Assembly: GCA_030248065.1 (NCBI GenBank)
Contig: JASAMV010001308.1
Span: 27,481 to 91,480 of the forward strand
Reading direction: 5' to 3'
Origin: Rhynchonema sp. JSB1_4
Taxonomy: Eukaryota > Nematoda > Chromadorea > Monhysterida > Xyalidae
DNA: 64,000 nt
The position numbers and the translations under genes were made by a program. Numbering within the stretch: the first letter of the stretch is position 1; the number at the start of each line of letters is the position of its first letter. Below the pieces are notes generated by a model. That model was not told where the DNA came from, did not search any database, and saw only the letters and a list, made by a program, of their open reading frames with translations. Positions 23,601 through 36,445 of the stretch are shown in pieces.

Positions 23601-26600
23601 GTGCTGCCGCCGCAAATCGCCAGCCCGGTGCCCGCCGATTTCTATGGAAAAACAATACAGGTCAGCCGAACCCCTGTTTCCATCCTGCTTTTATCACACT
23701 CTCGAATTGAACCCCACAAAAATTCGAAGATTCTTTGGAGCATTGCTATGCAAGATCAGTGCAAGCCATAAAGCTGAGTTAATCGCCACTCAAAAACTGG
23801 ATCTTGCGGCTTCTCCTGATCTTGCAACAAGGCAACCAAAGAATAAAATAAGTGGGGACTGGGGGAGATAATCAAGTTGTGCACTGCAGGTAGCTCATTT
23901 GTCGTTTTTGTGACAACATCAGCCTGGTGGAAGCTGATATATCTGGGTTTGTGTGTGTGTGTGTGTGTGTGTTTGCCTTTCCCATCATCAACATACGTGT
24001 GTGTATTTATACAGCTGTCATTACCGGCGTCGGTGGACGTCGACGTGGCCGTCTCATCGGTGCAACATCCCGGTCATTTCTTTCTACAACAGCCCACACA
24101 TCCGACGTTCCCGAGTCTGGTGCGACTCGACGAGTTCATGAAACGCGTCTATTCGCAGGAGAATGGCGTACCGAATGTGCCCAAACCCGTTGACGGTTAG
24201 TCGTTTTGTGTGTTTTATGTTAACGATTTTATTTTACGATGGAGTAGCGAAGAAAAGTTTAGAAACTTGCCTGCCCTGCATTAATGAGGCGTTTGTGTAA
24301 CTCTTGAAAATCTGGCAAGATGCCCGGCGAGAGAACTTATCCTTGTTATTCGTCGATGATAAGCTCAGTTAAAAGCTTCAGGCCTTTAAAGCACACCTGT
24401 GATCTGCTGCATGCATCCCAGTGCTACAGCTGCTGCGTATATTGCAAGAAGCAAACAAACAATCAGTCAGACTGATTTCAATTCACCAGTTCTGCTTCTC
24501 GTCTCATGCACACACATGCGTGCGCTCCGCAAACAGTCCACCTAACAGTTTCTCACTGTGGGGTTGGTGGTACAGCTGGCTGGCCAATGTGTGGTTTTTT
24601 ATACCCCTGTGCAATGTGTGTGTTTTGTGGATGTAATCGTTTCCGTCGGACGGGGGCGTGCGAATGTGTTTTTTTTGTTTACTGTAAGCAAGCAAGCCAA
24701 TCGGATGTCCATTTTGGTAAGAAAGGTCCGCGTCGCCTTTCTTCTTTGTTGGCGACCGAGCGAGCACGATAGCAATATCCGGGTCATGGTCCAGGCACTA
24801 GGTCTAATCCAGTCCTGTTCCCATTCCGGTCGCGCCTTCCATGCCTGTGTGTGCGCATGGGTTCCTTAGAGAGCACAAGCACAACGGTAAGCAAAGCACA
24901 GAGCTGCTTGCTGCTATACAGTCTTTGGTTTTTTATCTAGTTATCGATCGTTCGTCTTTGTCCGTGTGTTCGCAGCGAAGGTAATGCGTTGTAAGCACAC
25001 ACACAGACACACACACGCTGTCATCGTGCGCGTACCGTATTAGCGACGGTTGTGTCTTGTACAGTGCACATGCGTCGTGCGTTCTCACCGTGAGGCACCG
25101 ATAAAGCATGCCTGTTTGTGTGGTGAACACCTCCGCTTTTTGCGGTCGGCTAGCTGCAGAGACGGGGCGTTCTCTTTGCTTTTCGTCACAATCGGCTTGT
25201 TACAGTGGGCTGAAACACCTAATAATAGCAACGGCGCGGGGGATATAAGTTATGGCAGATCTTTTCTGCATATCATGTTTGTGGTTGGAGTAGGCGTTTT
25301 TTGCATGAACCTAATAGTGCGGGGGCAGCATAATGTATCGTGTGGTGCCGGGTACCAGATTAGCCCCCCGCGGCTCCAATGCCTTGGTTTGGTCTAGGCT
25401 CAAGCCCTGGTTTCGGCTTGCATAAGCTTAAGCCGAAGTGTAATCATAATTGGAAGGTAGAAATTTTCACGAGCAGCATCCACGCCCGTTTTTACTTCGT
25501 CTGGTGGGTTTTGTTTGGGCTTAGTTTCAGGCTTAGGTTAGCACGACGCCATACAAGAATACTTGCCCGTGTCCATGGAACGAAATAGGGAAAAGTTCCA
25601 CTTTGTTTAGACTGCCAGGTCACGGTGAGCTTCGAACCTACCCTGCAAGATGGATGTTGTTCGCGAAGATCTATCCGCGCTTGTAATCCTAAGCCTAAGC
25701 CAAATTCAAGCCTCAGTTGCTTTCGTTGGGGAGCTAATCTAGTACTCATTATGGTTGGAAAACTAATCTTTTGAACCGCAAGTGTCGGGTGCCAGGTCCC
25801 AAAAAAACTGACACCGCAACACCCGACACCTGCACTTTTTTGGCACCCGACACCTGGACCTGACATCCGACATCCCTCTAGCCCTGGGTACCCGTTGCCG
25901 TTCTACTAAGCCAAACCAATATGTCAAAATCAGTCGAACGAGCGCGACCGCTATCTAAAATGATTGTACTAATTGTGGTCTGGCACCTGCCCAAAGCATC
26001 TGCCTCATTGATTGTGTCTGCGCGTGCTAGTTAACAGTGCCAGCAGCAGCTATATTTGGCACTAGCGCTAAATTTACCACAAGGTGCATCCACGTCGACA
26101 GGGGTGGTGTTAATTTGGCACACGTACATGGTGCACGTGTGCTGGTGAGTTTTTACTACCGTCTGATTATGGGGAGCATGCGCGGGTCTGGCTGAACGTG
26201 GGCTGGGTGACCTTTGCTTTGAGTCGGTGTAGCGTGTGTCTGATTTTTGACAAGAAGAAGCAATCAAGTGGATGATGATAAAAACGAATGCCAAATCCAA
26301 ATGTGTGTCAATCGCCGGTTTCAGCCAAGTGACTCACCAGGTCATACACTACACGTTGCTGCTGTTGCTGCCTGTCCGGCCACGGCAGCAACGTGTGCAG
26401 TTTCGCTTTGTTTCATTGACGCATTATGTATACCCGATTGACTGTCAACTTGAATCAACCACTTAACGCCCACACGCGTGTGCGATGTGTCTGTGTGCTG
26501 TCGAGCGATAAATGAAGTGACGTTTTTCAGGGGGCGGGCTTTTCTATTAGTTACAACTTTGGGCTGATGCCAAAAACGCAGTGTGTGTGACGCACTGTGT

Positions 26601-29600
26601 CACCAAGGTCCAAACATCCAAGACCAAGCCAGACGAAATGGTCCACACACCGTTGACTTGACGTTCGAGTATTGAACCAATAAACAGCTCCCATAATGTT
26701 AGTTCGCTGAATCACTCACGCCACCCCAGGGGCGCTGTGCTTTAGATAGTCCGGGGTGGCAATGAACGGGGCCGAATGTATTAAAGCACCTGCTGTTTGT
26801 TGCTACTGGCCCAGATATATAGTTTCCCACGCACGTTCTGTTTGGCTTAGCTTCGCGTCGCCGTTGTGTTTGCGTTATTTTCCTGTGAAAGGAAAGAATA
26901 TTATCTTGCCAAAGCCGATCTCGCAAGACCGACAGCCAGACAAAGGGACGGTAGGTGCGTGTGTTTACTCTGTTGTCAGTACTCAATGGAAAGGTGATTG
27001 TTCACAACAAAATGCCGTCCGGCCATGTGTGCCTGTGTGTGCGTACAGTTGACGACATGCAATACTGCGCAATTCGCGTTCACTCAGCTGCCCTGTCACT
27101 CGGGCACAGATTAGCATTGCACCACACCACGCCACAGACAGTCAACGTGCGGGCACTGTGCCGAAACCGGTTGTTGTGACTGACTGTGCCTGTGAATGTG
27201 CCAGACGCAGTGCTGCTGCTGCTGGATGGCTGCCGCATCTGCACATACACGCTATTATGCGTGCCTTTGTGCATGGTGCATGTGCGTACAGTGCATGTGC
27301 TTGTACGCCGTACACGTGCACGCATTGGCGCTGTAAATTGTGCGCAAACGACCGCACTGACACCTTGTCTGGCGGCGGTGACACGTGTTGTTTGGTCAGA
27401 TGCTGTCAGTTGTGTGCCTGCTTGACTGTGTTTTATGCGATGGGGGTGGCGTCAGACAGAAATTGTGCGCAGGTTTTTTTAATTGTATGTGATTGACACA
27501 CATGCGACTATTCACCAAGTGCAAGTGTTGGTGACCGACTGTTGTGTTTTGATACTGTCCGACTGGTTTTGATGTTTTTTGAGTTCCTTCAGTTGTCGTA
27601 ATGATGATAAAGCAAAAATCACTGCTTGATTGTCGAACAGCGAACAGCTCAACGATTGCTGTGAATTTCGCAATAATCTGTGATGCAAGCTGCACAGGGA
27701 GTTAGGCACCTTCTGTATGATACGTACTGATGGACGGCCGGACACTGACACAACTATTGCGCAAGCGCACGCAACTGGTAAACTGGATACGGACTGTGCA
27801 GGAGAATATAGATGTAAGCAAATAAGTGCACAATGCCAAACATCCATAAGAGCGGGGACGGGCAACCACGCAAAAAGCAAGTCGCGGAACCGCAAAATCG
27901 TTATTTCTAAAATATCAATCACAATTATGCAGAATTCTGATTGTCATCCTTGCAGTTGGCATTCTATGTGCCGCCCCGTTGTACGGCAGTTGGTACCGAG
28001 CCGTCGTGGCGCTGTACGAGGAGGAAACCGATGACGTGGTGGTCAAATTCGTCGATTACGGCGGGTACGGTCGAACGGCGTTGTCGGACTTGAAGAAAAT
28101 TAGGTGGGTGGTTTCGTGTATGCCATTTGTTCATGACTGCCGTCATTCGGAGCGCAGGGAACAGCTGATTATTTGTGTTTGTGTCAGCATCAATTTGGTT
28201 TCTCTCCCTCCCTCTATATTTGTGAATATTTTGGGGATGGGACAGGCAAGAAAATGTCGTATGTGCCATACCAAATCTTCTTGATTCCCTGATTACAACC
28301 GATCACTGCGAACCGCATTGCAGGAGTGATTTTACAACGTTGCCGATGCAAGCCGTTGAATGCTATCTAGCGAATGTACAACCAATTCAGACAAATGACT
28401 GTAAGTGCTGCCAGCCGTCGTTTTGTTTTGTCTAATGTTGCTATTTTCTCTTTCTTTGCATCTGCAGTACCCAGTAAGGCCAACAGCGAGTCGTTACGTT
28501 TCGTTCGGTTTGTTGCAATTTTCTCTTTCATTACATAAACCAACCACCCAAATGTTTCAGCAACGGACGGCGGCTGGTGCGCGGAGGCATCGCAATTATT
28601 CCAACAACTGGCCGGCTCACAAGTGATCCAGGCGCGGCTAGTTGGTCACAGTGAGGACGGGCCTTCCGTGGTTGAACTGTTCACCACAGATCACAACAAT
28701 CAGGTTCGCTACCGGAGGTCCTAGTGGTGCCGAAGTTGGAATATTGATGCCGTGCGCATCGCGCAGTGTTTTGCTACCACGGCCTCAGAATTCAATGTAT
28801 TTGCGTTTTCGAGCCCGGGCCGAGACCAGGAAGTATGTGTGTTTTGGTCGGTGACTGTTGGTGAACCACCGATTTGTCGATCCGTTGATATTGCCTGGCA
28901 CGAGGGCGCACTTTTTACCGAATGAATAATGTGGCAATCAAACAACCGTCGGCTGGGAGACAGGGCGGCAGGGTGCACCTTGGGCTGGGGGTGGGGGATG
29001 GGGATGGCACTTGTCTCTGTCTGGGCACAGCTGTTGTACACTCGATTGTGCTCGTAAAACGTACGCTCGCGTTACTACACAAACGCAGTTGCTGGTGTTG
29101 TACAAGTCACGGGCGGCACCATTCCACTTGATATACTGTGGCCGTATGCCACTTGTTTGGCAGGCAGTAGTTCTGTTCACGTGCCGTATGCGTGTACACC
29201 GACTACGTGTGCATTGTTGCTTTATTTGTGTGCACAACTGTCGTGCTACATTGGTTGGCTACATTGACATGCACTACCGGGTTTGGCTGGGCTGACAATT
29301 AGTTGCAGGCGCACCAGACAGCGTGTCTGGGTGTATTTCTCTGATGGGGCACCGACTTTTGTGCAACTCCCATTTTATCAACTTCCTTCGAGATTTCCAG
29401 CCGAAAAATCAAGGGCAAACGTAAAACGGCGCAATAATGGTTGGCAGCCAATCATCTTGGTCATGGCACAAATTTGTAGGTGCAGTACATGTAGCATGTG
29501 CACAAGCTGGTATGTGCGACCACTACATTCAATCAATCTGCTGTACCTAATCTATTTTATGAATCAAGATTTGAGTTGAGAACACGTTTCTGTCTGATAT

Positions 29601-31271
29601 ACGGGAGCGTATGAAGCTGTATGGAGCCAATGGTCAACTAATCGATTGGCACTGAGATTCAAAGGGCAGAGCACAAGATGGAGCACCACCAGCGACGGCG
29701 GCATGGCCACACAAAGGGGGAAAGGCCAGAAGTTTATTCAGTAACGCACCTCAGCAGCAGACATGTTCTTCACACTGACGCTACCATCGCAACCAAGTGA
29801 GCCAAGCACAAGCAGCAGCAACACATTGTTGATTTGTCAATTGAACGTTTCCATTGAGTTTTACGGCGCGCCATTTTGCCACCGTTTAGTCAAGGAGTGG
29901 TAGTGGAATTCGTGTAAATTTGTGCGCCACTCACTCGTTGCCCACTATCCACTGGTGTGTTTACTGTACAAGTGCTCTGTTGGCTCGTTGGCTGTTCACT
30001 TCTGCGTATCCCCCCACCGTCGATTACTTTGTTGGGTGCCAGACGTGCACTTGAGCTGGTCTAAATTGACACTCGCAAACGGCGTACCGAACGTTGTCTG
30101 GGTGCACTGACACAGACACAACTGTCTGCTGCTGTTGCAATACTGCATGTTTGTGGATGCACTCTTCACTACAGTGCTCGGGGTTGTACTCTGCTTCTTT
30201 GCTGCTGCTGTCCCATCGAGCCAAACCGTTTTAAAGTGGTGTAAGCTAGCTGTGGGGCAGGTGCACCATTTGCTGTGCACTTTGATGGGGAACAGTTTGT
30301 GGGTGGTAGGATCGTCGCTCATTTCATTTGGCGATTTTTTGGCAGGCACATTTTTTTGTCCAATGCCAAATACGTTTTCGGACGGTACGGCAGGACGCAC
30401 CAGCAAAAAATGTTGCTGAATTATCTTCCTGTTTGCGCAGTTGCCGCGTGAAACATGCGCCACAGTGTCACCGAGATAGAACCTTTCCGTATGCAATCAT
30501 TAATGGCCACAGGGAAGCGAGATTGTACTTTTCGGTCGTACTGTGCCGATCAGCCAAGGAACAGCTGACTAGAGCGTCTGGCTGCTACAATCGTGTGGGC
30601 GTACTCGTACATACATCGTCTGTGGTGCGACAGCAGATGGTTTTTGGCCGTCTCCCGCTTGGTGTTTTGGTGTTTTACTGGTGTTTTCACGACCGATTGA
30701 CTGGGGGGAACACTCTGACTTGGCTGTACTTGGGATATGTCGGTGTCGTAACAGAACTGGAGGAAGGGGAAGGGATAAACATGCGAAAACGTGCTGACGG
30801 ACGATCGGGACCAATTGTAAGCTTGAGTGTGTGGGAACCGAAAACGACATTTTTGTCTGACCCTTCGTTTCATCATCAATATCTTGGGATTCAATTCATT
30901 AATGGTCCTGTTGTAGTGACTTGACCAAGTGCCCTTGTGTCCTGAATCAGTAACGATTGTTCGTCCATACCGACCGATTTTAGCCAATAGTAGAATGATG
31001 GGCCAAATCATCGTCGGTCGGTGCGATTGCACTGCAGTGACTACGACCGGTCAGAGTCGGCTGGTTATTGGGAAGCCATTTGAAAATCTCTTCTTTTATC
31101 AGCTGAAGCGTTGGTGCATTGTTTGCTGTAATTGATATTCTACATACATACAGGATGCCTGATCTGTATTTACAGAGAATCGACGTTGGTCGAGCGCTGG
31201 TCTTGGCCGGCTACGCGACCTATGTGAACAGTCCGAGTGTGTCACCGCAGAGTTCAGCCACCAGCGAGTAG
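11318..31271 (+). CDS. AKAP1: AKAP1: mitochondrial A-kinase anchor protein (KH + Tudor)
   Basis: Nine coding exons (11318-11659, 11836-12468, 23014-23260, 23515-23660, 24015-24195, 27956-28103, 28324-28400, 28561-28703, 31176-31271) join in frame to 670 codons. Residues 12-32 are a hydrophobic segment followed by HRRKRR, typical of an outer-membrane anchor. Residues about 115-325 are a Q/N/S-rich linker. A KH domain covers about 357-424 with GIKG at 371-374. A Tudor region covers about 470-570 with WYR at 529-531 and DYGGY at 550-554. The C-terminal part matches vertebrate AKAP1 to near its end. AKAP1 proteins tether PKA and mRNAs to mitochondria. I see no clear PKA-binding helix or RVxF phosphatase motif. 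TDRKH/Papi is the alternative, but that family usually has two KH domains. The start is the first ATG before the anchor. Confidence 0.9.
11836..12468 (+). CDS. AKAP1: AKAP1 exon 2: Q/N-rich linker
   Basis: Encodes residues 115-325 after acceptor ATATTTTCAG. CAA and AAC codon runs give polyalanine-polyglutamine and several Q/N clusters; the rest is Ser/Thr-rich and presumably disordered. Donor GAG/GTGGGT, phase 0. Confidence 0.85.
13836..14190 (+). repeat. Family B copy 2
   Basis: It starts GAAAAAACGGTTTC and carries GGGAACATCGGTTGAATTTCG and ATATTTTCTTCAGACCC. It ends GAGTTGCCCTATCCTTCTACAC, a TTTATCG block and AAAAACCGGTTCTTG. The two ends are loosely inverted. Same word order as 8686-9045. 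Confidence 0.7.
14586..14714 (+). repeat. GTGTCGGGTGTCG repeat, plus-strand copy
   Basis: GGGTCCGGGTGTCGAGCGCC, AAAAAAGTGTGGGTGTCGGG and CCGACACCCGACACTTACAG form a small internal palindrome. The whole block is present inverted at about 25,770-25,890. Confidence 0.7.
15925..16245 (+). repeat. Family C A/T-rich repeat, copy 1
   Basis: Words such as CATGGAAAGTATCTGGAAAAAA and CGAAAAACCGGTTTTTTTCAC, followed by AAAATATTTTG, recur in order at about 62,440-62,560. Non-coding and purine/pyrimidine-blocked. Confidence 0.55.
21573..21698 (+). CDS. Candidate alternative first exon of AKAP1
   Basis: An ATG at 21573 opens 42 codons that end at a donor ATG/GTACGG in phase 0. The codons are GC-rich at third positions, like the AKAP1 exons and unlike the flanking intron. 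The upstream 200 bases read like a 5' untranslated leader. The next AKAP1 exon (23014) also begins in phase 0, so splicing would give a 387-residue KH-Tudor protein without the membrane anchor and linker. The peptide is polar with a short Q run and matches no domain. Whether it is transcribed is inference. Confidence 0.5.
23014..23260 (+). CDS. AKAP1: AKAP1 exon 3: KH domain, first part
   Basis: Encodes residues 326-407 plus one base. The KH fold begins near YEFEIP and includes the GIKG loop that contacts RNA, followed by the helix MTVRELQEKSNC. Acceptor GTTTTGCAG, donor AAG/GTGGGC, phase 1. Confidence 0.9.
23515..23660 (+). CDS. AKAP1: AKAP1 exon 4: KH end and linker
   Basis: Begins GLRDNINYCMQLLRRKF, the last KH helix, followed by PLQRFPELNLSPVLPP, the conserved AKAP1 link to the Tudor region. 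Acceptor TTTTTTGCAG; donor CAG/GTCAGC in phase 0. Confidence 0.9.
23949..23972. repeat. GT microsatellite
   Basis: About twelve GT units, 43 bases upstream of the acceptor of AKAP1 exon 5. Confidence 0.8.
24015..24195 (+). CDS. AKAP1: AKAP1 exon 5: Tudor region N-terminal part
   Basis: Encodes residues 457-516. HPGHFFLQQPTHPTFPSL is the extended-Tudor signature of the AKAP1 family. Donor GACG/GTTAGT, phase 1. Confidence 0.9.
25680..25900 (-). repeat. GTGTCGGGTGTCG repeat, minus-strand copy
   Basis: About 25,770-25,890 is the inverted copy of 14,586-14,714, with AACACCCGACACCTGCAC and GGCACCCGACACCTGG. Just upstream lies CCTAAGCCTAAGCC (25,688), two units of the complement of TTAGGC. Confidence 0.65.
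27956..28103 (+). CDS. AKAP1: AKAP1 exon 6: Tudor core
   Basis: Encodes residues 517-565. It contains GSWYRAVV and VKFVDYGGYG, giving the aromatic cage positions (W529, Y530, F548, Y551) that in Tudor domains bind methylated arginine. Acceptor CCTTGCAG; donor TTAG/GTGGGT, phase 2. Confidence 0.92.
28324..28400 (+). CDS. AKAP1: AKAP1 exon 7
   Basis: Encodes SDFTTLPMQAVECYLANVQP and the following acidic residues, matching the strand after the Tudor core in AKAP1. Acceptor ATTGCAG, donor GACT/GTAAGT, phase 1. Confidence 0.9.
28561..28703 (+). CDS. AKAP1: AKAP1 exon 8
   Basis: Encodes residues 592-639, with WCAEASQLFQQLAGSQVIQA and VVELF, the second half of the extended Tudor fold. Acceptor ATGTTTCAG; donor CAG/GTTCGC is weak but keeps phase 0. 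Confidence 0.85.
31176..31271 (+). CDS. AKAP1: AKAP1 exon 9: C-terminus and stop
   Basis: Encodes RIDVGRALVLAGYATYVNS and a short serine-rich tail ending at TAG 31269-31271. The family's C-terminal helix (INRSLVERG in vertebrates) aligns here. No nearby AATAAA was found. Confidence 0.87.
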   Translation, partial: RIDVGRALVLAGYATYVNSPSVSPQSSATSE

Positions 31272-34200
31272 ACATGGACTGGATCGAAATGGTATACCTG
31301 ATGCGGGATATCAATGTCGTGTTTTTGTATGGTGGTCGATATATAGCACCACATGTTCTCTGTGTCATTCTATCGCTACTCCCAACTCCACTACACGCAT
31401 CGTAGCAAATTCGGAATGTTAGCCAAGTCAAACACACGTTTGTGCGCTATGCGACAAATCTATAAAACGTACGTATCAAATTTGGCCTTTGGCTCACTGA
31501 TAGTCTGATGATTTGCTGCGATGACATGACACTACTATAGTTATATGTGTTCCCTTCGTCTTCAAGAACAGATTTGAGTAATCACATCACGTAAATATGA
31601 CACACTAAAATCATGTTTGTTCTCGTTCTCCCCTTGTTCGCGTTCATAATTGTTTTTCTGTTTGTTCTCTTCATCATTTGTTCGTTTGTTTGTTGGTTTG
31701 TTTGTTGGCGGCTAATTGTAGCAGTGGTCTTGCTTGTTGGTGTTATTCTGGGCGGTTTGGGTTAATTTTTGTTGAATTGATTGCTTTGAAGAGTTTATGT
31801 CAACTTATCGTTGCTGATTATTATTCTGTTAGGTTTTGTTCATTCGATCACATTGCTTGTCTCGTCTGTTTCTCTTTCGGTCATCCGTAAGGTCTACGTT
31901 TTTCCGATTTGTTGTTGTTGTTTACTATTTCGTTAATTGTGTTCAACTTTTTACCTGTCCTTTTTTTGAGAAAATACGGTTGATTATGATATCAGTTGGA
32001 GAGTGCGTGGTCTGTTTTTGAATGCTCTCTTCTCTCCATCTCTTTTTCTATTTGTTTTCGTATCGATAATTGGAGCATTGCGTATATTCTGCAGTAGGTA
32101 GGTTAGCACTTTTTGGCATTTTCTGAACGTTACGATGCGGTATAATGATTTTGGAAAGCTATTCTTTTTTGAAGACGGTTGTAGTAGGCTAGCTCAGAAA
32201 GTTTATATAAATCCATTCATATTATACGTTTCTCGGTTTTAGACGTCCACTGTCGGCAGCGGAAACGGCCTGTGAAAGCCGATATTTTGTAATTCAGTTG
32301 ACAAGAGAAGGACGTTTTGCTGCCGACCACAGCCCACACTCCTGGTCAAAAACAATGATTTTTTTGCTTTTTTTGTATAATTATAGCCATGTTCATTAAT
32401 TTCGTGGTTACAAACTGAACGCATGCGGGGTCCATTTACGTATACCATTTGATTATATATCACCCCTACTTTGTTTTCAGTGAATAGCGTGAAACATCAC
32501 AGGTTATTCGTTCAACCACATGATGCACTTTACTACCGTATACATATGCCTAACTGTGTTTCGCTGGCAAATTTCTGTCACTACGTATCTGTATGCTGAA
32601 GGCACGTCCGTGTTTTCCCACCATATTTGTTCCCTAACTACTACCTGCTGTGTTACCAATGTACTTGTCCGTTATCCAGCTGTCCTGTTATGTCCCGGAT
32701 TCACCCACTAGCCTTTGACCGACAGAACAACTATAGTATTTACAGAGTATAATTCAGTAGAAACTATATATAGAGTTATTGACCTACTTAGTGCTTGGAT
32801 GGGAATGAAACAATGGCAACCCAAATTTGTACCACGTATTTGCGATTGCGGATTGTGACTTTGAATTCCTGCGCGGTTTTTCGCTCTCGTTTCCCGTATA
32901 CCTGATGTTTCGACGAGTTTTCTGTTTGTGCCTTCTCTGTCAACAGTCGTATCATTCAATTACTAACAACATCCTGTGTGCAACACAACGCTATTCGTTC
33001 ATTCGCTACTCTACATGACCCCTACTTTTTGGTCATTTGGATTTACTTCCAGTCATCTGTGTGCTATCGTCGTGTACTCGTGTGTCACTTACTGGAAACG
33101 TCTCCAAATCACCAAAATTTGCTACCAAGGCTATTGTTTCGGGTTACGGACAAAACAGCGGGTAATGAAGACACCTACCTTAGCCATCAGGCCTAGACTT
33201 ATGTAAGCTTTGCTTGGGGTCATGCTTAGGCTTTGGCCTACTCTACCCCCAGATCAAATGTCTACTTAGGTGGCTGCTGTTTTTCAAAAACCGCTGTTTC
33301 GTCACCCGCCATTTTCTCCGTGACAAATTGTTTTAATCACAAGTGTTCGTTTCTTGGACTAGGATGGTACTATTTTCTGTGGATATGTAGGTATTATTTG
33401 AATACTACTCAAACTGGAACGGTTGCAATGTTGAATTTCCCCAAAATAACAGGCAATGGCGCATTTATTCATCACAATGGTTTCATTTATGCACCCATCT
33501 CATCAGCGATTTATTCAACACCCATAAATACTTTTTACCGATTTAATTCCGAGTTATACCCGACAGTTAGGTACGTATATATCTTTTTTTCCGTGTAGAA
33601 TGTTGCTCCATTACGTTGGTCTCGCTTTGCCCCGGACGCTTGTAAACTCCGTTACGAGTTATGATTATACTTGTTATATGTGGTACACAATTATCACAAC
33701 TGTATTACCTATTGTTTTGCGCGAATTTTGTGCCCGCTTTTTCTTGTTTTTTCTCTTTTCGTTTGGGCTAAAATTGTGGACGGTGTTTTTCTATTCGTTT
33801 TGCTTTTCTATTTTTTCATATTGATTCTACCGAATATGGTCATTTTTTGTGGTCGTTCTATACAGCACACTTCATACCACATCGTGTGCATGCGGCGACA
33901 TTATGATTATGTATGTTACCGTTTTCTTTACCACTCTGCAACCAAGAACACAAGAATAAAACATTTCCGGTCTAAATCGGGAGCTGCTGTGATTTTGTTG
34001 GTGGGGCATTTTGCAAAATGAAGATAGGGCCTTAGGACCAGTCTCGAGCAATAACGAATGACGTTTCAAGACCAGGATTGAAACCCGAGCCCATCTTTTT
34101 ACACAGATGGTTTGAATTGAACCGTAAAATGCTTCGGTTGAGGGAAGTTTAGCAGCAACCGTAGAAATTGGCAGTAATAAAAGTTTGAAGGCTGCAAAAA

Positions 34201-36372
34201 GTCCCGCGTTTGTTCCGGAACAGCTACATTTTTTAACTTTTTCACCAAGCAATAAATATTGGAAGTTATGTATAGCACCGGTCGCGCCCGCTGTTTGATG
34301 CGCAATGTTGGTTCCGAACTCACATTTGTGATGTCATCCACTGAGCACGATTTCTTGCCTGGTTACATTGGCTGACAGATAATTTGCTTCGGGACGCTGT
34401 GTGCACGATAATGTGCCAAATGCTGAATTGTGCTAGTCAATCTTTGACTGCTGTCGTGTCATCGTAGGTAACATTGATTCATGATCTGCGTCGTTCCACA
34501 GACTAAGTCCCGATTGAAACCGAAATTCAAAAGAACAACAGCACTGATGAGCTCTTTGTACTTCTCACTACTCGTCACAATGGGCCGAACCCCAGTTTTC
34601 CTAACGGTTTTTATTACTATACATTCATTATACTTCAACGGGTAGGGAGTCAGTTGGCCGGTGGATCGTTGTGGCTTGCGCTGACGCACATTTGTGTGGC
34701 TCACAACAACATAACTGGCGCATCATACTTGTTTGTCAGTCAAGTCGCGCAGGCACCGCTGAACTTCGTGTGTCCACCATCTACACACAACACAGCTCTG
34801 CTGATGTTTCAACAAACAACCCTTCGGCGTCAGCCTCGAAACCTTCCTTCATGCAACACAGTCTGCCTGAGTGTTTGCGCTGATCGGTGGCTTACGGTGA
34901 TGTTTCACAATTTTGTTGTCTATTTGTCTTCGCAACCAGCTTGGACCGCCACACTACACAACAAAGTGACTGTCATTCGGCTGCCAAAACACTTGCTGTA
35001 ACTTATGCGGGTGTAAAATTGAACAGCGCGCATAAACAAAGGTGCATTTGGGATTCAGCTTCGGTTTGTTGTGCACCAAAGTTATTGCGCTTTGGTTTCT
35101 GGCATTACACGTGTTATACGGAGACGGAACGCAAGATATAAGCACCTGTGTGGTATATGTGTAGGGATATGCATGTACATATGTAGTTGTTGCTGTTATT
35201 TACTGTTCCACAAACCACGTTATGTAGCTGTTCACCGAATGCACATCCTCATTTTTAAGCCGCCGCTTTTTTAATGCGACCTTTTTCGAACTTCAAATTT
35301 CGGCCTGTCTGTCAGCCACGTGTGAAGCCAATTTTTCGTTGAGCTAGACCAAGTTGACAAGTGGACTTTCTGTGCCCAACCCCGAAAGTTCTTTTGTTGT
35401 GAACTTTGTCCGCACTTTATTGCACGCACTCTATTTCATTCGTATTGCGCCGTTGAACTATGCTTTTTCCGTTGTTCCACATTATCACAGCGACCAAATT
35501 CAGTTGCGGCAAAGAGCAGTTTCTTGCAAGAAAAGATCAGAATTTCGTCGTTTTGTTGTGTTGTTGGTTGGATATCGCAGTAAGATCGTTAAAGCAGGAC
35601 TTTTAACATCAAAACAGTATGTTTCTCCGTTCAGAGATTACGTCATTATAGCTCGAAAAAACCCGCCCAAATTGAGGCGCGCGCACGTTTGACCAACTAA
35701 TAATCTTGCGCTCCGCCAGATTTTTTTCAAACCAGATTTTTTTTCACGGTTTTCTCTTCGGTTCTATCGCCGCGCATCCATTTACGTATGAATTTTTGGG
35801 GTTTTGCTGCGGGCAGCCACGGTAATAATGAATGTCGCACTAAATCTTTCTCGAATTTCTGTTTTCGACCACAGTCTATGAATCTGATCAGAGCTGCAAA
35901 TTGTTGTGCCAACCGTCAGGAGTAGAGCAGGCTCAGAATATTAGTGTCATGTGCATATGATCATACTTCTCGCACAGATGTTCAACGTTTCAGCAATTTG
36001 GCAACAACAATGTTTGAACAACGGCTTTCAGGCTAATTACTGTCGTCAAATCATGTCATGAAACCAAGCAATAAAATAATAGGGTGCATGCGCCGCCCCA
36101 TACGAGCGCGAGAAATAACACATGTGATTTGACGACTTGATTTGACCGCAGCCCGGTTTTTACGCAAAAGGTACACCACATACCGTACATATTTTACTGA
36201 TATTCCGAGTTTTACCGGGTAGATATGTTCATATTTATCAAATTTACATGATATGCATGTGAGGTGTTGCAACAAATTATGCCGTTATAACCTACCGACG
36301 TTGCTGTGGGCGTCGGATATAATCGGATTGACGTAAAACACTTTCAAGCCTCTCTCCATTTAAAAATGGACC

Positions 36373-36445
36373 AAACCCCGCAAGGTATACATGCATATAA
36401 GGTACGGTACATGTATGCATCATGCATGGATACCTTGCGGGGTTT
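36373..36445. repeat. Hairpin with 16-base arms
   Basis: AAACCCCGCAAGGTAT at 36373 is exactly mirrored at 36430-36445. The loop holds a further palindrome-rich run (ACATGCATAT, ATGTATGCATCATGCATG). Confidence 0.75.

Noticed and set aside
34060..34100. TTGAAACCCGAGCCC resembling a tRNA 3' part on the minus strand
   Set aside because: No cloverleaf can be drawn with the neighbouring sequence.
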